Assembly: GCA_039795755.1 (NCBI GenBank)
Contig: JBDKLF010000017.1
Coordinates: forward strand, 1 to 18,323
Source: JANNXY01 sp039795755
GTDB lineage: Bacteria > Patescibacteriota > Minisyncoccia > Phycocordibacterales > CAIZIN01
Length of the DNA: 18,323 nucleotides
Direction: 5' to 3'
The position numbers and the translations under genes were made by a program. The notes under the pieces were generated by a model. The model ran no database searches and was not told the origin of the DNA. It saw nothing but the letters and a program-made list of their open reading frames with translations. Every line of letters begins with the position of its first letter. Positions within the stretch are counted from its first letter, which is position 1. Positions 6,716 to 14,543 of this stretch are shown here, piece after piece.

Positions 6716-7267
6716 ATGGCATACGATTTTACACCGCTTAAGAAGCGCATTACAGAAATAGAAGAATGGCTCAAGAAAGAGCTCACTGGTATTAGAACAG
6801 GCCGGGCAAGTTCTGCAATATTGGACACTTTGATGGTTGAGGCATATGGATCAATGATGCCGATCAATCAGGTGGCAAATATTACCAACGAAGATGCACG
6901 AACACTTCGAATTACTCCATGGGATAATAGTGTGATCAAAGATATTGAGCGAGCAATTACGAATTCTAATCTCGGACTTTCAGCTGCGGTTGATGATAAG
7001 GGGCTTCGATTAAATTTCCCTGAACTCACTGGTGAACGACGAACTCAGCTTATGAAAGTAGCAAAGGAAGAACTTGAGAAGGCTCGAGTCGAGGTTCGCA
7101 AAGAGCGAAACAAAGTAATGGATGATCTCGATGGCAAGAAGAAAGATAAATCGATGGGCGAAGATGAAATAGAGCGATACAAGAAAGATGCAGAAAAGCT
7201 TATTCAAGACGCTACCAAGAAATTTGATGAAGCATATGCAAAGAAGGAAGGGGAGATAATGAACTAA
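6716..7267 (+). CDS. frr: Ribosome recycling factor
   Basis: With EF-G it splits post-termination ribosomes. The 183-aa length is typical. The hallmark LTGIRTGRASSAILDTLMVE lies near residues 23-42, and the linker segment MPINQVANI follows. The signature LRLNFPELTGERR (about 101-113) then leads into the long charged helix (VAKEELEKARVEVRKERNKVMDDL), which rejoins the three-helix bundle. Conserved residues agree along the whole length and nothing appears missing. It ends in TAA followed by a bidirectional terminator shared with the convergent secreted-protein gene. Confidence 0.96.
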   Translation: MAYDFTPLKKRITEIEEWLKKELTGIRTGRASSAILDTLMVEAYGSMMPINQVANITNEDARTLRITPWDNSVIKDIERAITNSNLGLSAAVDDKGLRLNFPELTGERRTQLMKVAKEELEKARVEVRKERNKVMDDLDGKKKDKSMGEDEIERYKKDAEKLIQDATKKFDEAYAKKEGEIMN

Positions 7268-7296
7268 TAATTATATATTTTTTTGCGAAATAAAAG

Positions 7297-7327
7297 ACCG
7301 GCACATTCTCACGAATGGGCCGGTTTT
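7297..7327. terminator. Bidirectional intrinsic terminator between frr and the secreted-protein gene
   Basis: Stem 7297-7308 with 7313-7324 (ACCGGC, one A/G mismatch, CATTC, loop TCAC, GAATG, GCCGGT), followed by TTT on the plus strand and by CTTTTATTT on the minus strand. It lies between convergent stop codons. Confidence 0.85.
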
Positions 7328-7347
7328 AAACTTGTGGTGGGAATTGG

Positions 7348-8052
7348 TTATTTCACCACGAGTTGTGGTTGATTTTCCTTTGATCTCGGACCGTTGAAAT
7401 GTGCCCATTGATCGCGATGCTCGTTCGAGACGAGATGGATTCCGTGATTGCTCGCGGGATTTTTCATCCAGTCTTTTACAAGTAAGGTAATGTCGATTTC
7501 GACCCACCCCTCCTTTGCTTCGATTGTGGTGAAGTATTCACTGGATGGGCGCATTGAGTAGCGAATCCTTTCAGGAACCCACGACTCGTTCGTTGTTTTG
7601 GTGATCGGCAGCGGGTCAGATGTTGTTACTTTTCGGACCTCAATTCTTTTCGGTAGAGGTTGATCACCCTTTCGCACGAAGAGTCGAAGGGTTGCTTTTG
7701 TGAAATCCTCGATCGGTGTAGGAAATCGCATGAAGATCTCATGTTGATCCCCGAAGCCACCGATGCACAGACCATCACCGGTCCGGTGCTCAAGTGGATA
7801 CCAAACGTTGTTCATTCCACTGATAGCGGTAAATTGAACAATTTGACGACCATGGTCGTTTTCACTTGTGGTGAGAGTGAACCACTCAGGTTTCTTGATA
7901 TTGATGCTTTCAGCCGGAGGTGGTTCACTCGAAGCGACGCTTACCATGAAGGTCGTCTTGGTATCGTTGAGGATTGTTGTTTGTGGTTCTGCTCCGAAGG
8001 CCGCCGAGATGGCAGCGAGGAGCCCGCATAGTAGGAGACAAAATGTCTTCAT
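7348..8052 (-). CDS. Secreted DNRLRE/CBM96-like beta-sandwich protein
   Basis: This 234-aa protein has a signal peptide: MK, a hydrophobic core (about 4-18), and a plausible cleavage after Ala-Phe-Gly before Ala-Glu-Pro (residues 19-23). The mature part looks like the DNRLRE/CBM96 family found in secreted, often carbohydrate-associated proteins. It shows 'HEIFMRFP' then 'KATLRLFVRKGDQ', 'RIEVRKV', 'SWVPERIRY', 'GWVEIDITLLVKDWMKNPASNHGIHL' and the final strand 'QPQLVVK', matching the family pattern of a strand, W.E..I.., v.iDvT.lV..W.....NhGi.L. Family assignment is from pattern recall. By eye its codons end in C or G more often than those of its neighbours, which suggests acquisition by transfer. 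It has its own promoter with a longer leader, unlike nearby housekeeping genes. Confidence 0.65.
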   Translation of the reverse strand: MKTFCLLLCGLLAAISAAFGAEPQTTILNDTKTTFMVSVASSEPPPAESINIKKPEWFTLTTSENDHGRQIVQFTAISGMNNVWYPLEHRTGDGLCIGGFGDQHEIFMRFPTPIEDFTKATLRLFVRKGDQPLPKRIEVRKVTTSDPLPITKTTNESWVPERIRYSMRPSSEYFTTIEAKEGWVEIDITLLVKDWMKNPASNHGIHLVSNEHRDQWAHFNGPRSKENQPQLVVK

Positions 8053-8096
8053 TATAAAGGTGGTTCAATGAGCGAGATGCTTTTTGATCCAAAAAT

Positions 8097-8125
8097 ACAA
8101 TAACACATATAATTAACTATGTAAA
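8097..8125 (-). promoter_or_regulatory. Promoter of the secreted-protein gene
   Basis: Minus strand TTTACA (8125-8120), 17-bp spacer ending in TGT, then TATTGT (8102-8097). The start near 8090 gives a leader of about 37 nt before the ATG at 8052; the leader has no Shine-Dalgarno. Confidence 0.5.
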
Positions 8126-8139
8126 TGTATTCTATAAAT

Positions 8140-8170
8140 AAAAAACCACTCAACGATTGAGTGGTTTTTT
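8140..8170 (-). terminator. Intrinsic terminator of typA
   Basis: A perfect stem of CCACTCAA with TTGAGTGG (8146-8153 with 8157-8164), loop CGA, flanked by six A and six T so it works in both directions. It sits 10 bp beyond the typA stop and isolates typA from the secreted-protein gene downstream. Confidence 0.9.
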
Positions 8171-8180
8171 ATTATGTAAA

Positions 8181-9983
8181 TTATTCCAATCCTCGTTCCT
8201 TTCGCACTGCTCGGTCGCGATCGGTCTTGGTGAGATATTTCTTTCGTAGTCGTACTGAGATAGGTGTCACTTCGAGATATTCGTCATCCTGAATCAATTC
8301 AAGACCTTTTTCAATATCAATCTTAGTTGCTGGGGTGAGGTAAATTCCTTCATCAGATCCAGAAGCTCGCATGTTAGTAAGCTGCTTACCCTTAGTTGGA
8401 TTCACTTCCATTTCATCACCCTTTGAAGTGTTACCGATTACCATACCTACGTATACTTCAGTACTTGGCTCGATATATACCACACCTCGGTCCTGGAGAT
8501 TCCAGAGTGCAAAGGCGAGTGCTTTACCATTTTCCATAGACATCATTGATCCTACTTCACGCTTTTCAATCACTCCAACGTATTCTCGGAATTCAATGAA
8601 TCGTGAACACATAATTCCTTCACCCTTAGTATCAATTACGAACTGGTTTCGGTATCCGAGGAGACCTCGAGTAGGGATTTCGAAGAGGAGACGAACCATG
8701 TTATCGTCTTGCTTCATCTGAGTCATCACACCTTTTCGCTTACCGAGCTTTTCGATAATTGCACCTGAGAATTCCTGTGGAATATCGATAGTTACTTCTT
8801 CGAACGGTTCGAGCTTCTTGCCATTTTCCTCTCGGAAGATTACCTTTGGTTGTGATACCTGGAGTTCGAATCCTTCTCGTCGCATGTTTTCGATAAGAAT
8901 CGCGATGTGTAATTCTCCTCGTCCGTATACCTTGAATGATTCACCGTTGCCCCAATCTACTTTGAGTCCAATGTTTACTTCAAGTTCCTTTTCGAGTCGA
9001 TCGCGAATCTGTCGTGTAGTTACGAATTTACCTTCCTTACCGGCGAATGGTGAGTCGTTTACGAGGAAATCAAGCGCAATAGTTGGTTCATCAACGTGGA
9101 TCGCAGGAAGTGCTGCTTGTTCTTCTGTTTGAGTAATGGTGTCTCCAATATAAATATCAGGAATACCAGCAATCATCACAATGTCACCTGAGTGTGCTTC
9201 AGATACTACTTCCTTTGATTGACCTACGAAGTTATAGAGCTTGGTGAGTCGATATGACTTTGATGATCCATCTGCACGCTTGAGGAATACAGTCTGACCG
9301 TCTTTGATGGTTCCTTCATAGACACGACATACTGCCATTCGTCCGAGGAAGTTATCGTAGGCGAGGTTGAATGGCTGAGCGAGCATTGGAGCTGCGTCAT
9401 CCTTGTTGGCAACAGGAACATGTGAAAGTACGAGATCAAGGAGTGGGTCAAGGTTCTTTCGTTCATCATCAATCTTGAGCATTGCAACACCATCTCGTCC
9501 GATCGCATAGAGCATAGGGAAGTTGAGCTGCTCGTCATTTGCTCCGAGTTCCATGAAGAGTTCAAGTACTTCATCATGTACACGCTGTGGGTTGGCAGCA
9601 GGCTTATCTACCTTGTTGAGTACTACGATTGGCTTGAGACCAAGCTCGAGTGACTTCTTCAATACGAATCGAGTCTGTGGCATAGGACCTTCCTGAGCGT
9701 CTACAATGAGGAGTACGCAATCAATAGAGCGAAGTACTCGTTCTACCTCAGAACCGAAGTCCGCGTGGCCTGGTGTGTCTACAATGTTAATTTTGGTACC
9801 TTTGTAGTTGATTGAGGCGTTCTTTGCATAAATAGTAATACCTCGTTCCTGTTCGAGGGCGTTCGAATCCATAGAAGAAGTACTGGCAGCATCGATCATG
9901 CCGGTCTGCTTCATAAGGGCGTCTGTTAATGTTGTTTTGCCGTGGTCTACGTGGGCAATGATGGCGATATTTCGGATTTGCAT
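8181..9983 (-). CDS. typA: Translational GTPase TypA/BipA
   Basis: EF-G-like GTPase that binds 70S ribosomes and is linked to stress, low-temperature growth and 50S assembly. The 600-aa product has G1 AHVDHGKTT (9-17), G2 in QERGITIYAKN, G3 DTPGH, and G4 NKVDKP. It then carries the elongation-factor domains II and III, ending in the BipA-specific C-terminal region (GNTSKGDEMEVNPTKGKQLTNMR ... EYLEVTPISVRLRKKYL). A GTG at 9992 would add three residues (MLL). I choose the ATG at 9983 because MQIRNIAIIAHVDHG matches the family start. It is followed by a strong terminator. It is transcribed divergently from the 78-aa membrane protein. Confidence 0.96.
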   Translation of the reverse strand: MQIRNIAIIAHVDHGKTTLTDALMKQTGMIDAASTSSMDSNALEQERGITIYAKNASINYKGTKINIVDTPGHADFGSEVERVLRSIDCVLLIVDAQEGPMPQTRFVLKKSLELGLKPIVVLNKVDKPAANPQRVHDEVLELFMELGANDEQLNFPMLYAIGRDGVAMLKIDDERKNLDPLLDLVLSHVPVANKDDAAPMLAQPFNLAYDNFLGRMAVCRVYEGTIKDGQTVFLKRADGSSKSYRLTKLYNFVGQSKEVVSEAHSGDIVMIAGIPDIYIGDTITQTEEQAALPAIHVDEPTIALDFLVNDSPFAGKEGKFVTTRQIRDRLEKELEVNIGLKVDWGNGESFKVYGRGELHIAILIENMRREGFELQVSQPKVIFREENGKKLEPFEEVTIDIPQEFSGAIIEKLGKRKGVMTQMKQDDNMVRLLFEIPTRGLLGYRNQFVIDTKGEGIMCSRFIEFREYVGVIEKREVGSMMSMENGKALAFALWNLQDRGVVYIEPSTEVYVGMVIGNTSKGDEMEVNPTKGKQLTNMRASGSDEGIYLTPATKIDIEKGLELIQDDEYLEVTPISVRLRKKYLTKTDRDRAVRKERGLE

Positions 9984-9992
9984 AAGTAACAC

Positions 9993-10021
9993 ATATTAAA
10001 ACATTTTCAAGATTAAGGCAA
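9993..10021 (-). promoter_or_regulatory. Promoter of typA
   Basis: Minus strand TTGCCT (10021-10016), 17-bp spacer, TAATAT (9998-9993), 9 nt before the ATG at 9983. It faces away from, and its -35 almost touches, the -10 box of the divergent gene at 10042. Confidence 0.5.
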
Positions 10022-10025
10022 GTTA

Positions 10026-10034
10026 TGTTATAAT
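10026..10034 (+). promoter_or_regulatory. Extended -10 box (leaderless start) for the 78-aa protein
   Basis: TGT plus perfect TATAAT (10029-10034), 7 nt before the ATG at 10042, so the predicted transcript begins at the start codon. Confidence 0.6.
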
Positions 10035-10041
10035 ATTCGAT

Positions 10042-10278
10042 ATGAATTTTCAGTTAGTAACTGACATATTGAATGGCTCAAGTATCTTTTCGTATCTCTT
10101 GATGTTGATTGTAGGTGTAATGACACTTATTTTTCTCATCACCTTTGCATCACTTTTGTATCACTGGCATTACTATGGCATCGGATTCTTCCGACGATGG
10201 ATACTTATTGCGGTATTTGGAGGAATCGGACTTGCATTATTGGTTGCATCCTATGGATTAATGTTCAAACTAATATAA
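10042..10278 (+). CDS. Small two-helix membrane protein (78 aa)
   Basis: The product has two predicted transmembrane helices (about residues 17-40, LLMLIVGVMTLIFLITF, and 52-76, WILIAVFGGIGLALLVASYG), joined by a short loop with His-Trp-His-Tyr-Tyr and Arg-Arg. No family is recognised. It is preceded by a clear extended -10 box and followed by the PH-domain gene after only 4 bp, so the two are probably one operon and may act together in the membrane (inference). Confidence 0.7.
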   Translation: MNFQLVTDILNGSSIFSYLLMLIVGVMTLIFLITFASLLYHWHYYGIGFFRRWILIAVFGGIGLALLVASYGLMFKLI

Positions 10279-10282
10279 CAAC

Positions 10283-10795
10283 ATGATTGTATTTGAAGAT
10301 AATGAATATGTGATTCATACGGCACGAAAGCATTGGTTCGTTTTTGCACTCCGTTTTATTGTTCTTGTAATTGCCGCACTTATTCCATTGGTGGTTACTC
10401 CATTCTTTACGCTCATTACAAGCGTGCCCTTTGAGACATTAATGTCTGGTTTCTCATTTTTCTATGTCGCGTACTTATTGCTGATGTGGATTTGGGGATT
10501 TATGATGTGGACTGATTATTATCTCGATATTACCGTGGTGACTAATAAGCGTATTATTGATATGGATCAGAAGGGGCTCTTTAGTCGACAGACATCAACG
10601 ATGCGTTATGAAGCAATTCAAGATGTAACGACAGATATTCAAGGAGTATTAAATACAATATTGAATTACGGTAATTTGTACATACAGACTGCTGCAACTA
10701 CAAAAGAATTCATTCTCGATGATATTGCGGACCCAAATCTTGCAAAAGAAATTATTCTCCGTGAACTTGCTCGTGTTCTTGAGAAGGTTGAATAA
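10283..10795 (+). CDS. PH-domain (DUF304/bPH2-like) membrane protein
   Basis: This 170-aa protein has two hydrophobic helices (about 22-45, FALRFIVLVIAALIPLVVTPFF, and about 55-76, FFYVAYLLLMWIWGFMMW) followed by a cytoplasmic domain. That domain resembles bacterial PH domains of the YdbS/YdbT type: DYYLDITVVTNKRIIDMDQKGLFSRQ, then STMRYEAIQDVTTDIQGVLNTILNYGNLYIQTA, then a final helix DPNLAKEIILRELARVLEKVE. The 'vTnkRii...gl..r....i.y..IqdV....g.l....gyG.l.i.T' pattern is well kept. The biochemical role is unknown. It is probably co-transcribed with the preceding small membrane gene. Its 3' end contains the -35 of the exporter promoter. Confidence 0.8.
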   Translation: MIVFEDNEYVIHTARKHWFVFALRFIVLVIAALIPLVVTPFFTLITSVPFETLMSGFSFFYVAYLLLMWIWGFMMWTDYYLDITVVTNKRIIDMDQKGLFSRQTSTMRYEAIQDVTTDIQGVLNTILNYGNLYIQTAATTKEFILDDIADPNLAKEIILRELARVLEKVE

Positions 10796-10807
10796 AAAAG
10801 GTATAAT
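10779..10807 (+). promoter_or_regulatory. Promoter of the exporter operon (leaderless start)
   Basis: TTGAGA (10779-10784), 17-bp spacer, perfect TATAAT (10802-10807), 8 nt before the ATG at 10816. This is the best sigma70-type promoter in the window, and it predicts transcription starting at or 1-2 nt before the start codon. Confidence 0.7.
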
Positions 10808-10815
10808 ACGGTGAT

Positions 10816-12291
10816 ATGAAATCACGCTTTTTACGTACATTTGCATGGGCACGCCAGCATTATATATGGTCTATTATTATTGTTATCGCTCTTGGTATTA
10901 TTTTTACAAAAGTATTCGGATCATCAGCAAGTACTGTTGATACGGTAACGCTCACTCCTCAAACATTTGTTCGAACAGTTGCGGTGGCAGGAAAGGTAAC
11001 TCCAGCAGATGATGTAGAGCTTGGATTCGAAACTACTGGAAGAATTGCTGCGGTGTACAAGAAAGAAGGAGATCGAGCCTATGAAGGTGAGACACTCGCA
11101 CTTGTTTCTTCAAGTGATGCTTCAGCAGATGTACTCAAGGCGCAGGCTGATCTCGATGCTGAAGTAGCAAAGCTTAATGAACTTCAGAACAATATTAATG
11201 GAGGTGGAACATCATTGCTTAATTCCCAGCGTGAATTATTCGAAGCGATTTCTGATGCTTATACACGATCTGACAACGCTGTTCGTAACAACGTTGATCA
11301 GTTCTATGATAATCCTCGCGATAATAATCCAGAGATTGTATTTGCCTTTAATGACGATGCACTCAGAAAGGAGTTGAACAAAACTCGAAAGACCATTGAA
11401 TTCATGCTCGTTGACTGGAAAAGTCATTTAGACTCATTGAATGCAACAACATTTACTGATGCAGATGTTACCCTTAGTGAACACAATCTTTCTAGTGTAA
11501 AGAGTTTCCTTGATCGTGTGGCACTTGCAGTCAATGATTTTCAGGTAGTAGGAAGTTCATATTCACAAAATGACATTGATAAATTCAAATCGGATGTTTC
11601 TTCAGCACGTACAAGTGTTAATCTTGCTATTTCTAATCTTGTTAATACACGTCAGTCAGTACACAGTGTTGAATCAGAAATTCCTTATCAGGAAGCTCGT
11701 GTAAAGGCTGCTCAAGCAACGGTGAATTCGTTTAGAAGTGAATTAGCGAAGCGAGCGATTACTGCGCCATTTAATGGGTTAGTTACTAAACAAGATGCAA
11801 AGGTTGGTCAAATCGTAAACGCAAATACGGTAGTAATGAGATTGATTTCTGATGCAACATTTACTATTGAGACCTATGTACCTGAGATTAATATCAAAGA
11901 AGTACAAGTAGGAAATCTCGCAAAGGTGACACTTGATGCATATGGAGATGAACAGGTGTTTGAAGCAAAGGTTGTGTCTGTTGATCCAGGAGAAACTATT
12001 CGTGACGGTGTATCTACCTACAAGGTGCTCTTTGAATTCACTCATGAAGATGATCGTTTGAAATCTGGAATGACCGCGAATGTAATTATCACCACTGAGA
12101 CAAAAGAAGGTGCATTACTTATTCCACAAGAAGCAGTTACTCGTAGAAACGGTTTTAGTTACGTGAAGGTCATGGTTGGAAAGGAAACAGTTGAAAAGCA
12201 AATCACTACTGGAACTGTGGCATCTAATGGCTTCATTGAAGTAGTTGCAGGACTTGCTGCAGGTGAAGTGGTAATAAAAAATGCTCAATAA
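10816..12291 (+). CDS. Membrane fusion (MacA/HlyD-like) adaptor of an ABC exporter
   Basis: This 491-aa protein is a periplasmic-adaptor-type subunit that links an ABC exporter to the outside. It has an N-terminal anchor helix (about 16-35, YIWSIIIVIALGIIFTKVF), a first half of a lipoyl/barrel-sandwich domain (about 55-95, VELGFETTGRIAAVYKKEGD), and a long helical hairpin (about 98-310). The second lipoyl half follows (RAITAPFNGLVTKQDAKVGQ), then the beta-barrel (TFTIETYVPEINIKEVQVGN) and the membrane-proximal domain (ALLIPQEAVTRRNGFSYVKV). The helical hairpin is longer than in many MacA proteins. In an organism with one membrane the adaptor may act without an outer-membrane channel (inference). 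It overlaps the permease gene by 11 bp and is followed by the ATPase, so it is the first gene of a three-gene operon. Confidence 0.88.
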   Translation: MKSRFLRTFAWARQHYIWSIIIVIALGIIFTKVFGSSASTVDTVTLTPQTFVRTVAVAGKVTPADDVELGFETTGRIAAVYKKEGDRAYEGETLALVSSSDASADVLKAQADLDAEVAKLNELQNNINGGGTSLLNSQRELFEAISDAYTRSDNAVRNNVDQFYDNPRDNNPEIVFAFNDDALRKELNKTRKTIEFMLVDWKSHLDSLNATTFTDADVTLSEHNLSSVKSFLDRVALAVNDFQVVGSSYSQNDIDKFKSDVSSARTSVNLAISNLVNTRQSVHSVESEIPYQEARVKAAQATVNSFRSELAKRAITAPFNGLVTKQDAKVGQIVNANTVVMRLISDATFTIETYVPEINIKEVQVGNLAKVTLDAYGDEQVFEAKVVSVDPGETIRDGVSTYKVLFEFTHEDDRLKSGMTANVIITTETKEGALLIPQEAVTRRNGFSYVKVMVGKETVEKQITTGTVASNGFIEVVAGLAAGEVVIKNAQ

Positions 12292-13528
12292 TCTCTACAT
12301 AGGATTCTTTTTGGCAATTCGTCAGATACGACGAGCGAGCCTTTGGACTACCTTATTGATTATTTCTGTAATGGTACTTACGTTTCTCAATCTTGTGGTG
12401 ATCTCAGGAATTCTTGTGGGACTCATTGAGGGATCAGTAAACGCGAACAAGCAGTATTACACAAGTGATATTATTGTATCGAAGCTGCAGGACAAAGATT
12501 ATATTGAGAATACTCCTTTTATCACCAATATTCTCGATAGTATGACAGAGGTTGAGACGTATTCAGCTCGTTACCTCGAAGGGGGAAAGATTGAAGCAGG
12601 GTACAAGGAGAAGTCTGACGACAAGAAAAGTACTAATTACGCCTCAACTAACTTCACTGGTATTAATCCTGACAAAGAAAATGAACTTACAGGGATAAAG
12701 AAATTTATTATCGAAGGAAGTTTCTTGCAACCAGATGACTTTGATCAGGTGGTGCTCGGTGCATATCTCCTTGAACAATATTTTCCTGTAGAGTCACCAG
12801 GATTTACGACGCTCAAAAATGTTGGAGTGGGAAGCAAGGTACGAATCAAAGTCGGAAGCAGTACACGTGAAGTAACAGTGAAAGGTATTCTCAAGACAAA
12901 AGTAGATGAAATCAGTATGCGACTCTTTATGCCCGAGAAGCAACTTCGGTCACTTATTGGAAGAACTGATTACAATGTAGATGAAATTGCTATTAAGCTC
13001 AAAGCGGGTGTTGATCCGGTGATGTTCAAACAGAAATTACTCTCATATAGTATCGGTAACTATGCACGAGTGCAGACATTTGAAGATGCACAGCCCAAAT
13101 TCCTCAAAGATATTAAGGATACGTTTGCATTGCTCGGAAATGTAATTAGTGCAATTGGACTCGCGGTAGCGATTATTACAGTCTTTATTGTGATCTTTAT
13201 TAATGCTATTACACGACGTAAGTTCATTGGTATTCTCAAGGGCATTGGAATCTCAGGACAAGCAATCGAAATGTCATATGTAATGCAGTCATTATTCTAT
13301 GCGGTCTGTGGATCAAGTATTGGGCTTATTATGGTCTTTGGATTCCTGGTCCCATTCTTCAATGCCCATCCAATCAACTTCCCATTCAGTGATGGTATTC
13401 TCGTGGCGACACCTATGGGTACTGGTATTCGAGTGCTTTTACTCACTGTTGCAACCATGATTGCAGGATATGTTCCGGCAAGAATGATTGTAAGACGCAA
13501 TACCCTTGATTCAATTCTCGGAAGATAA
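12281..13528 (+). CDS. ABC transporter permease, MacB/FtsX type
   Basis: This 415-aa permease has one N-terminal transmembrane helix (about 20-45), a large extracytoplasmic MacB-like core (about 46-275), and three C-terminal helices (about 283-308, 330-355 and 380-400). The last region carries the FtsX-type signatures AITRRKFIGILKGIGIS and AGYVPARMIVRRNTLDSIL. This 1+3 topology with an outer domain is typical of MacB, LolC/E and related exporters that push substrates mechanically rather than pump them through a pore. The start codon lies inside the end of the adaptor gene (11-bp overlap), so translation is probably coupled. The substrate is unknown. Confidence 0.9.
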   Translation: MLNNLYIGFFLAIRQIRRASLWTTLLIISVMVLTFLNLVVISGILVGLIEGSVNANKQYYTSDIIVSKLQDKDYIENTPFITNILDSMTEVETYSARYLEGGKIEAGYKEKSDDKKSTNYASTNFTGINPDKENELTGIKKFIIEGSFLQPDDFDQVVLGAYLLEQYFPVESPGFTTLKNVGVGSKVRIKVGSSTREVTVKGILKTKVDEISMRLFMPEKQLRSLIGRTDYNVDEIAIKLKAGVDPVMFKQKLLSYSIGNYARVQTFEDAQPKFLKDIKDTFALLGNVISAIGLAVAIITVFIVIFINAITRRKFIGILKGIGISGQAIEMSYVMQSLFYAVCGSSIGLIMVFGFLVPFFNAHPINFPFSDGILVATPMGTGIRVLLLTVATMIAGYVPARMIVRRNTLDSILGR

Positions 13529-13535
13529 TAAATAT

Positions 13536-14207
13536 ATGATTACTATCAAAAATCTAAAAAAATCATTCAAAGACGGAGATGTTGAGACACAGGTACTCAA
13601 GGGTATTGATTTACAAATAAATAACGGTGAGTTCGTAGCGATTATGGGAAGAAGCGGTGCTGGTAAATCAACATTGATGTATCAGATTTCATTGCTCGAT
13701 GAGCCGACATCAGGTGAGATTATTATTGATGATGTTCATACTCAGAACATGACTGCTGAAGAAAAGACTCAGTTCAGATTACATCAGCTCGGCTATGTGT
13801 TCCAGGATTATGCGTTGCTCCCTGATCTTACTGCAGTTGAAAATGTTTCGTTACCGTTACTTATGCAAAAAGTTGATAAGCTTACCGCATTTCGAATTGC
13901 TTCAGAAGCACTCACTCGTATGGGGCTTGGTCATCGATTGAATAATGTTCCTTCGCAGCTCTCAGGAGGAGAACAACAACGTGTATCAATTACTCGTGCC
14001 ATTGCTCATAATCCAAAGATTCTCTTTGCTGATGAACCAACTGCGAACCTTGATAATGAATCTTCAAAGAAAGTAATGGAAATCTTTAAGGAGCTTCACG
14101 CTGCAGGACAGACTATTATCATGGTGACCCATGAAGAAGAGTTTGGTAACATGGCCCAGCGTATTGTGAAGCTTGATGATGGGAGAATTATTTCTGAAGG
14201 AAAATAA
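13536..14207 (+). CDS. ABC transporter ATP-binding protein, MacB/LolD type
   Basis: This 223-aa ATPase powers the adaptor-permease system. Walker A is GRSGAGKS (38-45), the Q-loop Gln is residue 90 in GYVFQDYALLPDLTAVENV, the signature is LSGGEQQR (142-149), Walker B is KILFADEP (161-168), and the switch His is residue 199 in MVTHEEEF. The sequence VENVSLPLLM after the Q-loop is typical of the LolD/MacB/FtsE group. A longer frame opens at 13506 inside the permease. I prefer the ATG at 13536 because MITIKNLKKSF is the family start and it lies 7 bp after the permease stop, with GGAAGA 10 bp upstream as a weak ribosome site. Confidence 0.93.
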   Translation: MITIKNLKKSFKDGDVETQVLKGIDLQINNGEFVAIMGRSGAGKSTLMYQISLLDEPTSGEIIIDDVHTQNMTAEEKTQFRLHQLGYVFQDYALLPDLTAVENVSLPLLMQKVDKLTAFRIASEALTRMGLGHRLNNVPSQLSGGEQQRVSITRAIAHNPKILFADEPTANLDNESSKKVMEIFKELHAAGQTIIMVTHEEEFGNMAQRIVKLDDGRIISEGK

Positions 14208-14208
14208 A

Positions 14209-14239
14209 AAATCCGAAAGCTTTAGCAAGCTCCAGATTT
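14209..14239 (-). terminator. Weak intrinsic terminator of the 95-aa gene
   Basis: Minus strand hairpin AGCTT / AAGCT (14231-14227 with 14222-14218, loop GCTA), followed after a few bases by TTTTTTATTTT. It overlaps the stop codon of the minus gene. An outer pairing of AAATC with GATTT (14209-14213 / 14235-14239) is separated by mismatches. Only partly convincing. Confidence 0.35.
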
Positions 14240-14509
14240 CTTCCCGATGACCGCGTTGCAGATTTTTGCATGACATGTGTCACAGGGGTGATTGCTTACT
14301 TCGAGTAATATGGTGACACCAACCTGAGCGAGCCAGTTTTCAATTTTCTGACCAGTGCTCGTGCAGGTGACACAGAATACATTACCCAAGCTTTGTTTGT
14401 AAGGATTCGGAACTTCAACAAGTTGGTGGAATCCTGAAGGTGCAGTGGTGTTTTCGGTGCGACGAAAGTTAACTGCAGGTGTCGGCTTTGCCGCAAGTAT
14501 GATAGTCAT
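14222..14509 (-). CDS. Small cysteine-bearing hypothetical protein (95 aa)
   Basis: ATG at 14509 to TAA at 14222-14224. The C-terminal half holds CxxC pairs: FCVTC (about 46-49), then HPCDTCHAKIC (about 75-84) and a C-terminal Cys. This arrangement could bind a metal such as zinc, but no family is recognised. Upstream, minus-strand TATAAA lies 13 nt before the ATG. By eye the minus-strand codons look coding, and no good plus-strand ORF covers the area. It sits alone between the exporter operon and truB, transcribed towards the exporter. Confidence 0.6.
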   Translation of the reverse strand: MTIILAAKPTPAVNFRRTENTTAPSGFHQLVEVPNPYKQSLGNVFCVTCTSTGQKIENWLAQVGVTILLEVSNHPCDTCHAKICNAVIGKKSGAC

Positions 14510-14543
14510 TCTAAGATTTCATTTTATATGGTAAATAGTAGCT

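Noticed and set aside
7660..8031. 123-codon plus-strand ORF
   Set aside because: Antisense to the secreted-protein gene, which has a signal peptide, promoter and terminators.
9224..9583. 119-codon minus-strand ORF
   Set aside because: Alternative frame within typA; low-complexity Ser/Met-rich translation.
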